Source: Terebella lapidaria
Taxonomy: Eukaryota; Annelida; Polychaeta; Terebellida; Terebellidae
NCBI GenBank assembly: GCA_949152475.1
Contig: OX424561.1
Coordinates: forward strand, 8,370,001 to 8,434,000
Direction of reading: 5' to 3'
Length of the DNA stretch: 64,000 nt
Shown: one piece after another, positions 35,187-47,189 of the stretch
Position numbering within the stretch: the stretch's first letter is position 1
Layout of the letters: every line of letters begins with the position of its first letter
Program-made: the position numbers and the translations under genes
Notes under the pieces: generated by a model
What the model was told of the DNA's origin: nothing
Databases searched by the model: none
The model's input: the letters and a program-made list of their open reading frames with translations, nothing else

Positions 35187-36382
35187 CTACGGAACCACAT
35201 GAGATTTTTTTAAAATTCAATTTGTCGACTTATTATCTCGGTAAATCGAATTAGTTATCTCGATAAATCGACTTAATATTTCATAAATTGAGATATTATC
35301 TCGATAAATCGAGTTAATTATCTCGATAAATCGAGTTAATTATCTCGATAAATCGACTTATAAGACTCAGACATTTAAAGTACAAGTAAAATGAATATGC
35401 GGGCGAGCCATACCATTTCGTTGGTTATCTTGGCAACAATAGGACAAAGAAAATATACGGATCACTCATATTTGTATACTATATGAAGTATATATATGAT
35501 TAACAGTCATTACATTAATATCTGAAATAATACCAAACTATCCAATTGAAGAAGCCGTACAGATTCATAACTTTACGAATATACCTCATTCCATGTTTAA
35601 TAGCTAAATAATTTAGAAAAAAAACAAAAAAACAAATATACCATTTTCATTCATGAACATGTTGCATCTTTCTAAAAGACAGTGATATAGTAGCTTCACT
35701 ATAGTTTTTAATTCGGTAGTTTGGTCTGTATTATTCAATATTTAACGTTATAATGGTCCATCATACAAGCCTATTCAACATAGTGTTTAATATGAATAAT
35801 GTGACTCGAAACATATTTCCATTTTACTTGAACTTTAAATGCTCAAGACATAAGTCGATTTATCGAGATAATGTCTTGATAAATCGAGATAATTAAGTGG
35901 ATTTATCAAGATAACATCTTGATAAATCCTGATAAATAGGTCGATTTATCGAGATAATAATTCGATTTATCGAGATCGAGATAATGTCTCGATAAATCGA
36001 GATAATTGAGTCGATTTATCAAGATAACATCTCGATAAATCGTGATAAATTGGTCGATTTATCGAGATAACAATTCGATTTATCGAGATAACTAACTCGA
36101 TTTATCGAAATAATATCTCGATTTATCGAGATAATAAGTCTATTTATCGAGTTAATATCTCGGTTTATCGAGATAATAAGTAGATTTATCGAGATAATTA
36201 ACTCGAATTATCGAGATAAATAACTCGATTTATCGAGATAATATCGTGACTTATCGAAATAATAAGTCGATTTATCGAGATAATATCTCGATTATCGAGA
36301 TAATATATCGATTTATTGAGATAATAAGTCGACAAATTGAATTGAAAAAAAAAACACATGTGGCCCTAATACGCTTCCATAG
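35187..36382. mobile_element. Long-armed palindromic element with TCGATTTATCGA arrays, copy 1
   Basis: Ends are inverted (CTACGGAACCACATG... and ...ACGCTTCCATAG), flanked by TTAT on both sides (35183-35186, 36383-36386). Each arm is a tandem array of about 22-bp units such as ATCTCGATAAATCGAGTTAA, themselves palindromic; the right array is longer (~480 versus ~140 bp). The central part also pairs (AAAGTACAAGTAAAATG with CATTTTACTTGAACTTTAAA, imperfectly). No ORF. A related sequence at 49,795-49,880 lacks the element. Confidence 0.85.
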
Positions 36383-38620
36383 TTATCAGGGGCAGACAGT
36401 GTGTTAAATGTAGGTGTTTCTACTGTATACCTGATGGAATTAGTATACAACTGGCCAAAAAGCTATGAAAAAAATTTAGAAATCCGAAACAAACCATATG
36501 GAACAGATATATGACAAGTACATAAGTACCTAATCACAAGCCAGAAGGCTACTGAGTTGATATTATCCTCGGGTACAGATTTAACGTCCGCCAGCAGTGA
36601 CACCGACTCAGTGGTATGAATGTAAGTATACATTCATAGGTAAGTAGTAATACCTACATCAATTTATTACCACCAATACAGTCAGATTTTGATCCAATTT
36701 TTTTCCAGATTTTGCCCAATACAGTCAGATCTTGATATTAACCTGCAAATACAACACCCTCATTCACATGTGAAAAGGGATACGTGTTACATTTCCAGCT
36801 AATTCTTAAATGCAAAAGAGATCTTAGATTCTGTGAATCAAGAATGTTCAAGGACTGTAAATCAGTAATGTTCAAGGAATCATATTTAGTGAAATATACT
36901 TTTGAAAAAAAATAATATGAAAACAAATTATATCTCACCTACATGTACCTCCCATTTATCATATGACATTAGATTTGATTTTGAAATTGAGAATATTCTT
37001 GATCACGACCTTCATTGTTGAAGGTAGGCGTCTCATATATACAGACTAATTTGTAATTTGAGTCGTCATTAAGACACGAAAGATACTGGTTTCCACATGA
37101 TAATATCAAGAGGATTGCTTGTGTCTTGGACCATATACAACGTCCAGCTCCCCACTTCAACAACTATTATTCAGAACAAACGCATGTGCATGCGGAATGT
37201 AATTACTAAAGCAAAAGTGCTTCAGTGTTATATGCCATCGATGAGCAAGACTATTGATCATTAAATTTTTTCCTACAAGTATTTTGAATCTACCTCCCAC
37301 TCATTTATCATGAAAAAAAGCCAAAGCAGCACTGATGATTACCTCAAATCCGTCAATATTGAGACAATACAATAGGACAAGGGTACTGCGAACATGGATA
37401 ATGAGCCCCCATTGTACATTTGTCATTGACATTAGCCCCAGATATGGCATATATTGAAACATATATAAACTAGATTTGTTTCAGTTGCATATCGAATATT
37501 ATTTAAATATTCACGATAATAACAAACAAAGAGCAATATATGCAATAAAATTTACCAAAGTAGGGGTAAGTTTATTATCCAGTAAAACAATAGGGCGTTA
37601 GCATCATAAACGACGTGCCATGCGTAACTAGAAGCAGGTCCGAGTAACGAATTTCTCGCACAATTTTTTTCGTGTCAGGTTCCCCTCACATTTGGGCGTG
37701 ATGTGTTCGCTAATCTAGTCAAATTAGCAATCGCCCGGCATCAGAGCACTACTCTGGAGTGCCGTGTCGGATCTAATCCCATTACCTGCTCGATTTTCGA
37801 TTATATGACCTTTGAGTCACATGTGTGCAAGTGTAAAAAAGTCGGCTGTTAATTCCCATCATGTACATTATTTTTCTTGCAGTCTCGCTATCACGAACTC
37901 AGATATACAACTTAGGAATCTTGTCTGTTTGTTGAATAGATATAATGCTTTCAAAACAAAACTACCAATTTATTATTTCTTATATCCACCTGAAACGAAA
38001 AGATTACCTGAGCCGCCTGAGAATATCTGAATCTTTCAGGAGAATTTTTTAGCTTTTTTCGCTAATTGGCTACATAATAAAAGATGAGACTATTAGGCAC
38101 CAGAATCATAATCCAACAAGGGCGACCCACGCTGATTGACTTCCTGTCCTGTCTGAAGTACTATACCCATACCAGTTCTTGTCCTCATGTCTGTGGATGG
38201 TTGGACCGTGTTGGTGTTCGGTCAGCGGGTTATTTCTGCACAAAAAGGTTTTTGCAACTCTGCTGGTAAATGCGAGGATTTTTTCATTGTCACAGTGAAA
38301 GACACAAACATGACTTTGGTTTTCATTTGCCACGAGATGCAATTTCAGTCTATAGAAAGGAAATACATATATATAGAAAAATGGTGGCATTAAATATGAC
38401 AGTAATGGACTTTCCGAACGGATTATTATCCTATCTTGTGAGTGGAAAAACATTCTTGAATAAATGTCTGACAGTGACATCCTCTCGAAATCGAAAATAA
38501 CAATTCAGTTATTTTCCGCAATGTATTCAATTATTTTGAAAACATCTCATAGTTTGGTGGGAATTCACATTACACAATTATAGACATATACTAGTTAAAA
38601 GTCTTGCTATATTCTAGTCA
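36383..38620. repeat. Ancient dispersed repeat, copy 1
   Basis: 36,383-36,660 matches 49,840-50,100 (for example TTAACGTCCGCCAGCAG and GAATTAGTATACAACTG). 37,600-37,830 matches 48,530-48,760 (GATGTGTTCGCTAATCTAGT, GGAGTGYCGTGTCGGATCT). 38,190-38,560 matches 49,230-49,530. Identity is moderate with many indels. No intact gene is seen. Confidence 0.7.
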
Positions 38621-38627
38621 CAGTTTG

Positions 38628-38775
38628 GTGTACTTATCAACCAGATCGGAATGACCTCCATGAATGCTCTAAAACGTTCTTTAATCTCGGTATATCCTTA
38701 TCGCAGCAGTTTAGAGACTGATCTGGCAGCTTCGGTGAACACAGTCCTGACATCTGCAACTAGCTCTGGAATATC
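38628..38775 (-). pseudogene. Decayed reverse-transcriptase C-terminal remnant
   Basis: GCAGCAGTTTAGAGACTGAT and AACTAGCTCTGGAATA match the RT fragments at 34.0 and 63.35 kb, but this copy has frame-breaking substitutions. Confidence 0.55.
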
Positions 38776-39315
38776 ATATGAGTCGTCTTGATCAATCTCA
38801 AACCTTAGATCTGAATGTTGGAAATATAGAAGAGTTTGTAGTATGAATTCTCAAATCAGAGTGGTACCACAGTTACATCGTCCAGAGCACACACAAGAAG
38901 TGAACAATCCGAGTGTATGTATATACGATGTGATAATTTATATTTCATACTTGGAAGTCATATATGTTTACCAGAGAGAAATGCTGATGATATAGGTAAT
39001 TATAATTCATGGAATATAAATTACCAGCAATATTAAAAATCTACAGTATTGACTCATCCTTCTGAAGCAGTTCAATAACGTACCGAACGAAATTGATGTA
39101 TCTATGGGGTATTTTCCCGCATACATCTATGCATATATCAATATAATGGATAATCACAGGTGCTTCCATAGCAGAAAGTATAACATTTATATACAACAAG
39201 TGTGGACACATTTATTTAAAAACATCTAGTATAGCTGCTCAAAGAACCAATATGCCATATTCAAACAACAAAGATAAAATTTCAGCGCAATTATGCCATG
39301 GGGTAGCAATCACAA

Positions 39316-40209
39316 CTAGACGCCAAGGCCTAAAGATGCCTTAGGGCATTTTTGTGTGAAGCTCTAGTCCTGTCTAACATATAACTGAGAGTCCTTGTCA
39401 AGAACCATAATGACTCTGTTTAACTTCCGTGGTCAAAGTTTAAGATTCAGGTCAAGGTCGGAGTTCATCCCTGATACCCTTTAGACATGTTTGTCTAGGG
39501 CGACCAGTCTGAAATTAACGCCCGTTTTGCTCTACGACGCACAGTTTCTAAGATATTGATGATATTGTATTGGAGAAAACAAAATTCGACACCAGGGGTC
39601 GTCTAGACCCAATATTCACACCGTTCCCCTAGACTAGTTCGTTTACTGCCAGAAAGCTGGAAGACCGCACCGGACAAACAGGAAGTGCCGAGTCAGACAA
39701 AAAAATCGACACCAGGGGTTGTCTCGACCCAAGATACCCCCTAGCCTAGTTGCCAGAAGGCCGAAATCAAGCTCCGTTTCACTCTGCGAAGCACTGCTTC
39801 CGAGATAAGCACGAAAGCTTCAAGTATGAATCTGCAAAAATTCTTCCGAGCTCTAGGTCAAAGGTCGTTACACGGATTGATTCCGAAATCAATAGGGTTC
39901 TTCCCAGGTGGTATATGAACCTCCATGCAAAGATCTGCAGCCATTCCATGAATATCGAGTTATCTGTCGGAAACCAAGTCTCAAAATCAACCTTGATTTC
40001 ATCCTCACAGACCTCGAGGACCCCGGATCTCCAAAACAATAAGGGTCTTCCATGTGATATTTCTGAATACTGGTGAAAATTTGGACAAGATCCGTTCAGG
40101 CACTCACAAGTTATCGATCGGAAACCAAAACGGCAAAAGAAAAAGCAACAAAAAAAAACACTCAAACAAAACCATAAGGAAATAATAATTCCGTGCCGAA
40201 ATGCCCTAG
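39316..40209 (-). mobile_element. Helitron-like non-autonomous element, copy 3
   Basis: Inverted relative to copies 1 and 2. It starts CTAGACGCCAAGGCCTAAAG on the plus strand and ends CCGAAATGCCCTAG. Two internal blocks (ATTCGACACCAGGGGTCGTC; ATCGACACCAGGGGTTGTC) are duplicated about 120 bases apart. Confidence 0.6.
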
Positions 40210-40417
40210 TTACATTATAGTGCAGGGTGACTGCTAACAAATATACTAACACATAATTATTCGAGAAATAAACAAATAATGGTGCAGCAAAACAAGGTAT
40301 GAAGCGTTTCCAAATGTATTCTTGCAGGGCTGGTTATAAAAGTTATATTCCACTTGACCGTTTCACTGTTTTTCACGGTGAGAAAGTCATTGCCATATCA
40401 TCTATAGGTGGCCACCA

Positions 40418-40546
40418 GGGGCCTATTTCATAAAGAATCTAAATATACTTTAGCCGACTAAAAGAGGATTTAGCCTACTATCTACCAAGCTAAATACCGA
40501 ACTCAGTCGGCTAAAGTATATTTAGATTCTTTGTGAAATAGGCCCC
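40418..40546. mobile_element. 129-bp MITE
   Basis: GGGGCCTATTTCATAAAGAA continues TCTAAATATACTTTAGCCGA and is mirrored by TCGGCTAAAGTATATTTAGA...TTGTGAAATAGGCCCC. Short compact hairpin with arms of about 45 bp. Confidence 0.85.
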
Positions 40547-40559
40547 AGGACTTGTTTTC

Positions 40560-42380
40560 ACTTATTCTTTGTTGAGACCAGAGAACAAGTGATATATATT
40601 GTTTCTTATGCTTGGGCCTCGGCGTGACCATGACTGTCACACTGATCCATATCAGACTGTTGGCGTGTTGCAATTATATGATCCTCTATTGGAAAAATAT
40701 GAGGAAATGTTCCATTTCAAAGGAAAACACATTAAGTATGGCGTGACCATTGTTATTCAACAACAGGCAGCATAATATGCTTGTTGACATAGACCGCTGT
40801 CACTCAAACTTATATGTACATGTAGTGTTATATGATCAAGACTAGTTCAGACTCGAGATTTCACTGGATTTTTCCATTCTGGATAGCACAATCAAAATGC
40901 AAAATACCTCGTCTTTAGAGCGGTGACGCTGAGTCGAGAGAATGAGAACACCTAGAGTTTTTCATGAAAAACGCAACACGTTGATGCCAATCAGACGCCA
41001 ATCACTTTACCATTACTCTAGCTCCACATCGTTTCAAATGGTTAGCATTAATATTTTTTCTTTTCCCCAATAGACCTTTAAAAAATTAAAATCCTAAAAA
41101 GTTTGCCCAAAGACAGCAATGTTAAAGGGTCCATGTGGACTGAACTAACTTTTGTAGCTGGCCCACGTGATAACATGAATGTGATTTATGTAAATAATCT
41201 ATAATGTACATACATATTCATAATCGAAACCACATTCTTACTCTACTGACACCTTCAAGCGTGTGCGAATCACTCAATCTAATCAGCCCGGTAAATGTGT
41301 GAAATATTTTTCAATCTAGAAAGTTCATTTTCAGTCGTACAGCTTTGCAAGCATCTGTTGTTTTGTATGAGAATTACCTTAGTTTGCACATTTGATAATT
41401 ATTCAAATTATCATACACGAATTGTATAGATTCTGTTTTTTTTATGTATATGGATGTCCTCAACGTCCAAGGCTGAATAATTAAAGACATATATTGAACC
41501 CGCAATCCTGAGTTGGGAGCAATAACAATGGAATTAGCAAACTAACCAGAAAGAGAGATGAATGACATTGAAATCGTCGGAAAAGTAGAAATTTTGCAAA
41601 AGACGAACAAATATCAAAGAATTGGTAGCTGTCAGGGGTGAAGCGGGAAATGCATTCTTGTTTACCATGTTTCGAGATTCAGATAAATGTCACTTACTAT
41701 AAATCTTATTGTACACATAATTTGAGACCGTATGCATCGAGAGACGGGTAAAAACAAATTTGAATTCCTAATTGTCTGTGCGTATTTGCGAGCTTTCTTT
41801 TCTTGTCCTGGCATTTATCACTGTGATGGTTTTTGTTGTGTAATAATTCCATGCGAGGCTTGAAGCATGTAGTTTGCCTCAGTTTTAATGATTACATTAA
41901 AACATAATTTTTCATTGAGAAAATGTTTCGAGTATGAGCAGCACATTACATAGAACAGATTATGTTGGAACTTGGCGATTATCTTATTCGCCAACTTGGA
42001 CGCGTTTTCAAATCAGGTTCAGGTTGAGAATATATATATCCGGCAGCTGAATCCAGTTCATTTCTATCACTAGGACTTCTTTATTTGGCGTTTACCTTGG
42101 ATTGAAGCGTACGAGAAACACGTATGTATAAGTCTGAAATAACGAACATGGAAGACACAGCTAAACAAGCTTGTTTATTCAGTTCTAAACATAATAATAC
42201 ACGTTTGTGTACGAGAACATTTAGAAGATACACAGTAATATACACAATATACACGTGTCATTTGTTCGCCTCAAAGACATGTGCTGAGTTTCCTTCAACG
42301 ACGCTTGTGTGGTGACACAAGATGTATTAGGGAGTATGATAGGTTGCCATGTACCTAAATTAATCTAACTGTGAAAGAAA
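40560..42380. other. Non-coding, old repeats
   Basis: 40,620-40,800 is an inverted relative of 32,190-32,370. The rest shows no coding or structural pattern I can support. A downstream exon of the minus-strand gene at 42.4 kb may lie here but was not located. Confidence 0.4.
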
Positions 42381-42390
42381 GATTTCGTAC

Positions 42391-42842
42391 CCTGGTGGCA
42401 CCATTTAGATACTGAAATGTAGCTTTCACATCCGACTTCATGATCGTTTCTTCTTCCCCCTCAACCCACTCCTCGTTGTCGAGCTTTTCCACCCATCGAA
42501 TTTGAAGTCGTGCTCTGTCGGACTTCAAAATTTTCCCGATCCATGGATAGGGCGTTTTCTGTTTGGTTCGGATAACCACATATTCACCGCATGTGAAAGA
42601 CATAGGTGATATATCCAAACCTGGATAACAAATGAAAATTATTTGTGCAAATATTTGATGGGTATGCTAGAACAGTATGTTGCTAGTACAAGTGCAATTT
42701 CAAAAATGTAGAATGCCTCTAGTACATTTAGGTTCGTGAGCTAAGTTAGTGAGAGTTAAATTGTATATTTTTTAGTTACCATATATCCTATTAAATATAT
42801 AATTAAACCATTTTTTACCTTCCGGAAGAGATCCATCGTTAC
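42391..42842 (-). CDS. Partial gene: small reader-like domain with a 24-nt microexon
   Basis: Two minus-strand exons: 42819-42842 (24 nt) and 42391-42620. Both have AG acceptors and GT donors. The only sensible join reads NDGSLPEG into LDISPMSFTCGEYVVIR, both introns flanking the microexon boundary being phase 1. The larger exon then gives PYPWIGKIL, LQIRWVEKL and DNEEWVEGEEETIMKSDV, an aromatic- and acid-rich pattern resembling Tudor/chromo/BAH-type small barrels or the C-terminal barrels of DNA transposases (compare exon 2 of the gene at 8.5 kb). The 5' and 3' ends were not found, and retained or dead status is unknown. Confidence 0.5.
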
Positions 42843-45800
42843 CTGAAAAATGCGAAATAAAGACATCACACAAATCTATCAGATATGATTCAATGAATGT
42901 GCATTCAATTTCAACATACTTCTCAATAATTTAAGATGCATTTCTCAGAAAATATGTATGCGATTCAACGAGTTGATAAAAAAACTCCAGAGATGGCATG
43001 AATGCACGCCTATTTTATACAACGTCATGTGACAATACAACTGGAAATATACAGACTTGTAAAATCGCGTATAATAACGTATAATAACGGTATATCAGCT
43101 GACCCATAGTAATACTAATACATAACGCGGTAATTTTGGTAATAGTCACTGTAATCTACTTACTGTGGCATGTTACATCCAGTTTGTCACTAGCTGTAGA
43201 ACTCTCTACTTTGTCAGTAGAACTAACTACCTGTGTGTGACGTTATATTCTTATTAGAACATTAAAGGGAAGACCTTTGAGACAACTGCTGATTTCACTC
43301 CAAAGCCTTCGTGATTCATCACTTCATCGGTGGTATCGTTAAAATGCTGATTCGTCAAATGTTTACTGATTTATTTAAATCATTACTTCGGTATTGTGAG
43401 CTTTCAGTGAATGTGTCAGAATGTCACTGAATAAACAATTAATTAATAAATTAATTAATAAACAACAAATAAACTGTAGTCACGGAACACGATTTCATTT
43501 GAGCTGTATTATTGGCTCCCAAAAGCTGTTTGACATTATCGAACTTGTGATAGCGCTTTCAAATAAAGCGTGAATGCAGATGCTTCCATCATCTGTCTAT
43601 AAGATACATTCACCATCATGTACTTATATTCCTCAAATATGTACCAATATATCAAATAACATTGCAAATTTCAGAGGCTCACTAGTCTTTGTGTTGTTTT
43701 TCGTTATGGTGGCCTTCCGCCCTTTCTCTGTCTTCTTGCCGCCGCTCTCTGTCTTCTTGCCGCCACTCTCTGTCTATTAGTTATTATAATGTGAATTTCC
43801 AGTTTGAGAATTCCGTTATTTGGTTATGGTGTGTTATCGAGTCTGGATAGGGCCGAAATTCTTGGCACATCGCGTTAACGACGAGATGGAATATAGGAGT
43901 TTTGTCAAGTTGGCCCCTAACACTCAAGTTAATAATGATACATTTATAATATTGTTGTGATTCGAGTTGTGCGGAATTGCATCATTCATTACTGATTCAA
44001 AAGTAACTGACGGAGTTTTTTTGGAATTCTGAGGCACCCGGAATCAAAAGACAGGCCTACATATTTCTGCAACACTTGTGCGTGGTTATTCGGACTTGAA
44101 TATTATTTGTAATATGACAATGCACCACCTATCGAATGAGATTCGAGCTTTGTATTTGACGAGTGCAATAAATGTTAATATTGTATTGTTGTTGTTATTG
44201 CACTGGCCAAAATCTCAGAACAACGCAATTTTTGCTTAATATCTTGTACTCAATTTTTTTTGAGAAATGAATAAATCAAAAAGACGCGTACATTCGAGTG
44301 AGTGATCTGACGACTGCTCATGGGTAATGGTCCAAGATCACTAAAAGCTTTCAGCTTTATTGCCATTACCGCTTACAAGCAGGTATTTCAACACGTTTGT
44401 GGAGAGTTCCATCAGATAAATGATTCATGAGCAAACAGATCTTGTTCTTATGTCATCACATCCTGCACTTGTTTTATCATTTAGCCTTATAGATGTGGGT
44501 GTTGAAGTGAGGTATATATTTAGTGAATTACAATTTTATTCACTACATGCTATTAATCTCACAATTGTATTGAGGTGACTTTGGCTTATGTGATGACACA
44601 ATTTTAGAATATTCAAACATTCTACAAATTGAGGCCTTTAGCATTTTTAAAAATACTTGATAGAAATGGTTATTTCATTATAAACTTTCCTCTTTGCATA
44701 CATCCAGAGATTATTACTTGAATGTACATGTATTCTATACAAAATATTGAATATGCCTTTAACATTTGAACTCGAGGACATGTTGCGCTCATGTGGTGAA
44801 ATAAGGTAGTATGTCTTTGATTGTCCAAAGTAAGACACACAATCTGAACTGGATGGTGAGCGACACTGAAATCGCGGTAACAACTACATCCGCGTGAATG
44901 CATATTTCATGAGGGGAGTCATAATTGGTGAACCACTGAGACCACGGTGACATGCGGGTACGTTTTCGCGTCACAAGACAAACGTGACAAGAGCTGTTTC
45001 CGACCATGAAGGGATCATAAACCATAAATTGTAGTCTGTTTGACTTGTCTCAGCATAGTAATCACCATGGCCTCGATGTGATGTCCATCCTTGCTGAAGT
45101 AGAATCGGCAGAATGCATTTGTCAGGGACTGGATGACTTGGAGAGGAAACTGACTTTATGCGCTATGGATGGTGCAACTAAACCCACTCCGTCAGTTTTG
45201 GGTTGACAATGGAATATTCATCAAGAATAGTACTTGTGGGGGTATATATTGTGGTAAACAGGGCATAACACTCAACTGGAGATGTATCAAGATATGGAAA
45301 TTCTTGTGCAATAAAGTAACGAAAGTACATAAACCATTGGTGTGGTTGACATCTATCTCCACGATATTACAACTCTTCATGCTTGTGTTTGACTGAGGCA
45401 GTTCCAGTTCCAGATGCTTTGTAGACAAATACTTCAACGATAGCCCACATGGACTAGGTTGTATAGCATGGTAAAATCACTATTGAATGATTAAGAATGG
45501 CATTATAATGGCATTGTCGTGTATTACATTAAGGACCACTACTCTCTGATTTATGACACCGGGGGTCCAACCTCGTAAAGTCAGAGAAGCAAGAAATATG
45601 CACTTCGAAGGCAACTTAATTGTTCTTTTTTTTTCACAATGTAAAACTAGGTACGTCCAACTTAAAGATAACCTCAAACCACTGATCTTCTGTTAATTTT
45701 TTTGTTTTGAATTTCATGATGAACATTTTATACATACCCATCCATTTTCTCGATCCAGCTTTCTTATACTGAAACACTGACTTCTAAGCAAAGTGAAAAC

Positions 45801-46250
45801 GAAATGTATAATTAGCTACATTATCCTGCTCTAGCTGAACATTTTTCCGTAATTAGTAATGTAGCTATATTATCCAACTATTAAATAGTGGACTAGATAT
45901 GATTATTCATTACTTCATATTCGTTATACACGCTGCTAGCAATTAACAGAAAACCCTCATTTGACAGAACTGGCAAGACATTTAACACATTGGTGTAAAA
46001 GGGCGTTTTGTCGTCACATTGTGCTATCAACTAACGATGAATATACATTTAGCTAAGTGCATGTTATGCTATCTAAATATAAGTTTAGGTGTGTGTTCCA
46101 TGGCCTCATTACGAACTGCAGCAATGCATAAATGGTTTATTCCATTTATCATGCATAAACCTGTCTGTGGTAGAGACAAACACGGGAGATAACTGGTTCC
46201 TCAGGGAGAGAGCGTACACACTACATTTGACTTGGATAAGTTGTTACCGT
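42843..46250. other. Gene-poor region with inverted relatives of 0.7-4.5 kb
   Basis: 45,060-45,180 is an inverted relative of about 3,040-3,160 (shared CTTGCTGAAG, TGTCAGGGACTGGATG). 44,395-44,430 matches 4,115-4,150 inverted (AGATAAATGATTCATGAGC). 46,090-46,220 matches 710-830 inverted. A short CTCTCTGTCTTCTTGCCGCC duplication lies at 43,728-43,775. No gene is supported. Confidence 0.45.
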
Positions 46251-46259
46251 AGTGATATA

Positions 46260-47181
46260 CTACGGAAGAGGATTAGGGCCACCAAACTAAAAGTTTTTTT
46301 TTCTATTTGTCGACTTACGTAACTCGATATATCGACTTACTATCTCGATAAATCGAGATATTATCTCGATATATCGACTTATTATCTCGATAAATCGAGA
46401 TATTATCTCGATAAATCGACTTATTTATCTCGATAAATCGACTTATTTAACTCGATAAATCGAGTTAATTATCTCGATAAATCGAGTTATTATCTCGATA
46501 AATCGAGTTAGTTATCTCGATAAATCGACTTATGTCTTAAGCATTTAAAGTTCAAGTAAACTGGAAATACGGAAATATGCTTAGAGTCACATTATTTATA
46601 TTGGACACTATATTGAGTAGGCTTATATGATCGACCATTATGACGTTAAATATCGTCAGAACAAACTACCGAAATAAAAACTATACTGAAATTATTATAT
46701 CATATCTCTTCAAAGGATGCAATATGTTCATGAATGAAATTGGTATAATTGTTTTCTTTTTTAAATTATTTAGCTAGTAAACATGGAATGATTATATTCG
46801 TAACGTTATCTGGAACGGCTTCTTCAATTGGATAGCTTGGTATTATTTCAGTGATAAATGTAATGACTGTTAAACGCCATATAATTTTCAATATGAGTAA
46901 TCAGTATATATTCTTTATCCTATCGTTTCCAAGGTAACCAATTAAGTGGTATATGGCTTGCCTATATTACGGTCGATGTATTTCATTTTACTTGTACTTT
47001 AAATGTCTGAGCCATAAGTCGATTTATCGAGATAAGTAAGTCGATTTATCGAGATATGTAAGTTGATTTATCGAGATACGTAAGTCGATTTATCGAGTTA
47101 CGTAAGTCGATTTATCGAGTTACGTAAGTCGACAAATAGAAAAAAAACTTTTAGTTTGGTGGCCCTAATCCTCTTCCGTAG
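46260..47181. mobile_element. Long-armed palindromic element with TCGATTTATCGA arrays, copy 2
   Basis: Termini CTACGGAAGAGGATTAGGGC and its reverse complement, inverted over about 70 bp including CCACCAAACTAAAAG. Flanking ATATA occurs on both sides (46255-46259, 47182-47186). Arms again contain tandem ATCTCGATAAATCGA units, then CATTTAAAGTTCAAGTAAA mirrored by TTACTTGTACTTTAAATG. Same family as 35,187-36,382. Confidence 0.85.
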
Positions 47182-47189
47182 ATATACAC

